Positions 5,310 through 6,952 of a DNA stretch of 6,952 bases are shown here, one piece after another. The notes beneath the pieces are model-generated. The model ran no database searches, was not told the DNA's origin, and saw only the letters and a list, made by a program, of their open reading frames with translations. Both the position numbers and the translations under genes were made by a program. Position 1 is the stretch's first letter; each line of letters opens with the position of its first letter. This DNA comes from Nitrososphaerales archaeon TH526 (lineage in GTDB: Archaea; Thermoproteota; Nitrososphaeria; Nitrososphaerales; Nitrososphaeraceae), in assembly GCA_014523665.1 (NCBI GenBank), contig JAATVR010000491.1, positions 1-6,952 of the forward strand, read 5' to 3'.

Positions 5310-6324
5310 AGGGTTCTAGGGTGACATAAGTATAAGATGGCATACTGGCTCTCTGACCATCGCCAACCAACAGCTCAAAGGTAACCGTAGTTGCATTGGT
5401 TACAACTGGTGCGACAAATGACGGATTAGGAGTTGTACTGTTTAGCAGAGGTACCGTAGGGCCACCTGTGAGCTGAAGCCACAAGAAATAGAGAGGATCA
5501 CCACTTGGGTCATAACTCTTGCTTCCGTCAAGTATCACCTGTTGTGTTGGGTGCACTATCAAGTTAGGGCCTGCATTGGCAATAGGGATCGAGTACTGAG
5601 CCTGGGCATTTGGAACTGTGGTTGAATTCATACCTGTACTAGACGAATTATTTGCTTCGGAATCTACTTGTATTACTGAAGATGGTGGTGGAGGACTACT
5701 CAACATGATATTTGTTTCGTTTGGTACTTCCCCTGTGGTGGAAGGAGGAGGAGATTCATAAATAGGAGTTGGGGGAACAATCACTGCTTCTTGTTCAGCC
5801 GGTTGTGAAGTGGTAACATATGGTTGTCGCACATTCTCATATATGGTAGGTTCAGATTTAATCACTCTGTTGCTGATTATCATATTATTGTCAAAGCTCT
5901 GAGGTGGAAAAGGGATTACCACGTGCTTGGTGGCATTATGAATAACCGATGTAGAAGGACCAACATTACCTCTAATTTCTCCCTGCCCTATTTCGGAGCG
6001 AGGATTGGGACCGGGATAAGGATTGGGACCAACAGGACTAATGGGATAAATTGGACCAGAAGGACCAACATTACCTCTAATTTCACCCTGCCCTATTTCG
6101 GAAACAGGTGATCCGGGAACATGGTTAGGACTTCTGAGCAGATCATTTATTTGACCACTATGTTCTTCGCGTACTCCTTCAAGCGACTCCCTCTGCACGA
6201 GACTATACACAGATTGTTGTCCATTCGTTACGTTTAGGGAGCATAATAACAATAATAATATCGCGAAAGTTCCGATAGTACTAGATCGAACAATTTTGCC
6301 TACACCCATTTCACAGTGTTCCAT
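5308..6324 (-). CDS. Secreted Pro-rich protein with C-terminal K319L-like PKD domain
   Basis: With ATG 6324-6322 the protein has 338 residues. A Sec signal peptide covers about residues 1-35 (basic MGVGKIVRSS, then FAILLLLLCSLNV, cleavage near NGQQ). Residues about 40-245 are a flexible Pro/Ser/Thr/Asn-rich region with many N-x-S/T sites. It contains SEIGQGEIRGNVGPS twice, at 75-89 and 110-124, separated by a Gly/Pro/Asn/Tyr-rich spacer. Residues about 247-337 match the K319L-like PKD pattern: ANAGPNLIV, VILDGSKSYDPSGDPL, FLWLQLTGGPTV, PSFVAPVV, VTFELLVGDG. Such Ig-like beta-sandwich domains act in extracellular adhesion or as spacers. One domain at the C-terminus on a long disordered stem suggests a surface-exposed or secreted adhesin-like protein. 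The frame stays open to a TTG at 6345, and ATG 6309 is another option; both keep the signal peptide. Confidence 0.88.
   Translation of the reverse strand: MEHCEMGVGKIVRSSTIGTFAILLLLLCSLNVTNGQQSVYSLVQRESLEGVREEHSGQINDLLRSPNHVPGSPVSEIGQGEIRGNVGPSGPIYPISPVGPNPYPGPNPRSEIGQGEIRGNVGPSTSVIHNATKHVVIPFPPQSFDNNMIISNRVIKSEPTIYENVRQPYVTTSQPAEQEAVIVPPTPIYESPPPSTTGEVPNETNIMLSSPPPPSSVIQVDSEANNSSSTGMNSTTVPNAQAQYSIPIANAGPNLIVHPTQQVILDGSKSYDPSGDPLYFLWLQLTGGPTVPLLNSTTPNPSFVAPVVTNATTVTFELLVGDGQRASMPSYTYVTLEP
5953..5997 (-). repeat. 45-bp direct repeat, copy 1
   Basis: This 45-base stretch recurs at 6058-6102, 105 bases away, with a single mismatch (T versus A at its middle). It encodes SEIGQGEIRGNVGPS in the PKD-domain protein. 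The near-identity at DNA level points to a recent in-frame duplication or ongoing gene conversion. Confidence 0.95.
6058..6102 (-). repeat. 45-bp direct repeat, copy 2
   Basis: This is the second copy of the 45-base unit, coding for the N-terminal one of the two SEIGQGEIRGNVGPS motifs. The 60-base spacer between copies is itself rich in GGACC/GGATTGG repeats that encode Gly-Pro-Asn-Pro motifs. Confidence 0.95.
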
Positions 6325-6380
6325 ACGTGTTGACAGATGACTCAAGACCTTTTTAATTGATGGTAAGGAGTTTAGCGATG

Positions 6381-6390
6381 AGATATATAG
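6381..6390 (-). promoter_or_regulatory. TATA box of the PKD-domain gene
   Basis: The minus strand reads CTATATATCT. Transcription starting about 26 bases downstream would begin near 6360, giving a leader of about 15 bases to TTG 6345, 36 to ATG 6324 or 51 to ATG 6309. The element is a good TATA match; the start site is inferred. Confidence 0.55.
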
Positions 6391-6690
6391 ACTTTTAACT
6401 CATAAATTTGGGTCCTCTTGCTTAAAGTGGTTCTTAACACATAGATCCTAGTCTACTTAGACTTTGTGTTTGGGGCTGTGTAAATAAGGAAGAAAGATAC
6501 TGATTGCAATTTGTTGCATAGTTCCAGTGAAGGAATTTTGAGATTTAACTAATCTTAATTGACAATACCAAATAATCGATCTATCCCAGTGTAAGAAACA
6601 TATCGGAAAATACGTCATGGTCGTAAATAAAAAGAGTAATCATACTACTATACGGACTGTTAGGAATTCCCATGAGTGCAACTTATTGAT

Positions 6691-6695
6691 AAAAA
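6691..6695 (-). terminator. T-tract downstream of the tatA-like gene
   Basis: A run of five T's (GATTTTTATC on the minus strand) lies about 14 bases after the stop codon of the tatA-like gene, where an archaeal oligo-T terminator would be expected. The signal is short. Confidence 0.3.
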
Positions 6696-6708
6696 TCCAT
6701 ACTTTGAA

Positions 6709-6952
6709 CTATTCAGGGGATTTTTTTCCCCTATTAATTTCTGTGTCGATTGCATTCCTTAGCTCCTCGTCTGTCATACTAGAATAATCAATTCCCAAGG
6801 TATTTGCTACTTCTTCAAGTTTTCCTCTATCCGAATTCATGGTACCATCTTCCTTTATTTTTTGTATCTCTCTGTCTGCTTCTATTCTAGCCTTCTTATA
6901 TTCCGAAGACGCCTTTCCAACATTTCTAGCAATTTCGGGTATTTTTTTCACA
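6709..6952 (-). CDS. tatA: TatA-type twin-arginine translocase subunit, N-terminus outside window
   Basis: Only the last 80 residues or so are present. The gene enters from the right edge, and the GTG at 6951-6949 is an internal codon rather than a start. The visible part begins VKKIPEIARNVGKASSEYKK, matching the end of the TatA hinge (F-G-P-K-K-[LI]-P-E) and the amphipathic helix with its regular basic residues. An acidic/basic helix follows (IEADREIQKIKEDG), then a C-terminal segment (KLEEVANTLGIDYSSMTDEELRNAID) and a Lys/Ser/Pro tail. TatA oligomers in the cytoplasmic membrane form the pore for folded proteins that carry RR signal peptides. The single transmembrane helix must lie beyond the window. 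A TatB-like role cannot be excluded, since archaea often have only TatA-type proteins. The stop is TAG at 6711-6709. Confidence 0.82.
   Translation of the reverse strand, partial: VKKIPEIARNVGKASSEYKKARIEADREIQKIKEDGTMNSDRGKLEEVANTLGIDYSSMTDEELRNAIDTEINRGKKSPE

Larger units (their letters stand above)
6325..6708. other. Intergenic region upstream of the PKD-domain gene
   Basis: The left part holds the promoter of the PKD-domain gene. The rest lies downstream of the tatA-like gene. A 53-codon minus-strand ORF (6457-6618) was checked and looks like noise. I see no RNA gene or mobile element. Confidence 0.5.

Noticed and set aside
6457..6618. Minus-strand ORF of 53 codons between the PKD gene and tatA
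   Set aside because: It is rich in Trp, Cys, His and Phe, with no promoter and no domain pattern. It looks like noise.
6716..6731. Palindrome GGGG-A-TTTTTTT-CCCC
   Set aside because: It lies inside the tatA-like coding sequence (Gly-Lys-Lys-Ser-Pro codons) before the stop, so a terminator role is unlikely.

Overview
The window looks like chromosomal DNA of an ammonia-oxidising archaeon of the Nitrososphaerales (Thaumarchaeota). This is an inference. It rests on the style of the TatA-like tail at the right end, an Asp-box propeller protein and a K319L-like PKD domain protein of kinds I associate with that group, moderate AT-richness, TATA-type elements about 26-40 bases ahead of start codons, and few Shine-Dalgarno sequences. 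No rRNA, tRNA, CRISPR array, insertion sequence or phage gene is visible.

Layout: (1) 1-891, plus strand, the 3' end of a sialidase-like beta-propeller protein with two Asp-boxes. (2) 892-1264, a gap between convergent genes with a perfect hairpin and one weak small ORF. (3) 1265-4800, minus strand, three paralogous genes in the same orientation, each coding for an exported protein: a hydrophobic N-terminal segment, a low-complexity stalk, then a shared C-terminal domain of about 90 residues. That domain opens with S-P-W-F-P-S-[LI]-P-A-x-x-C-G and closes with D-F-D-[IV]-K-x-[LI]-F-N-[DN]-C. I do not recognise it as a named family. (4) 4801-5307, mostly without a large gene, holding a 38-codon leaderless ORF candidate (5161-5277). 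(5) 5308-6324, minus strand, a secreted Pro/Ser/Thr-rich protein with a 15-residue motif repeated twice and a C-terminal K319L-like PKD domain. (6) 6325-6708, a gap carrying that gene's promoter. (7) 6709-6952, minus strand, the C-terminal part of a TatA-type twin-arginine translocase subunit that runs off the window.

Nearly everything here codes for envelope or extracellular proteins. The most interesting item is the three-gene family. The domain is kept, with nearly invariant cysteines and a D-F-D-x-K motif, while the stalks differ completely (short Ser-rich; about 250 residues of P/S/T/Q-rich sequence; a nine-residue Tyr/Pro tandem repeat). That is the pattern expected of cell-surface display proteins whose stalks diversify by repeat expansion while the tip domain stays under selection. 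The genes are separated by 200-700 bases and at least some have their own TATA-like element, so they look like separately transcribed duplicates rather than one operon. None of the export signals has a twin-arginine motif, so they probably use Sec even though a tat gene lies nearby.
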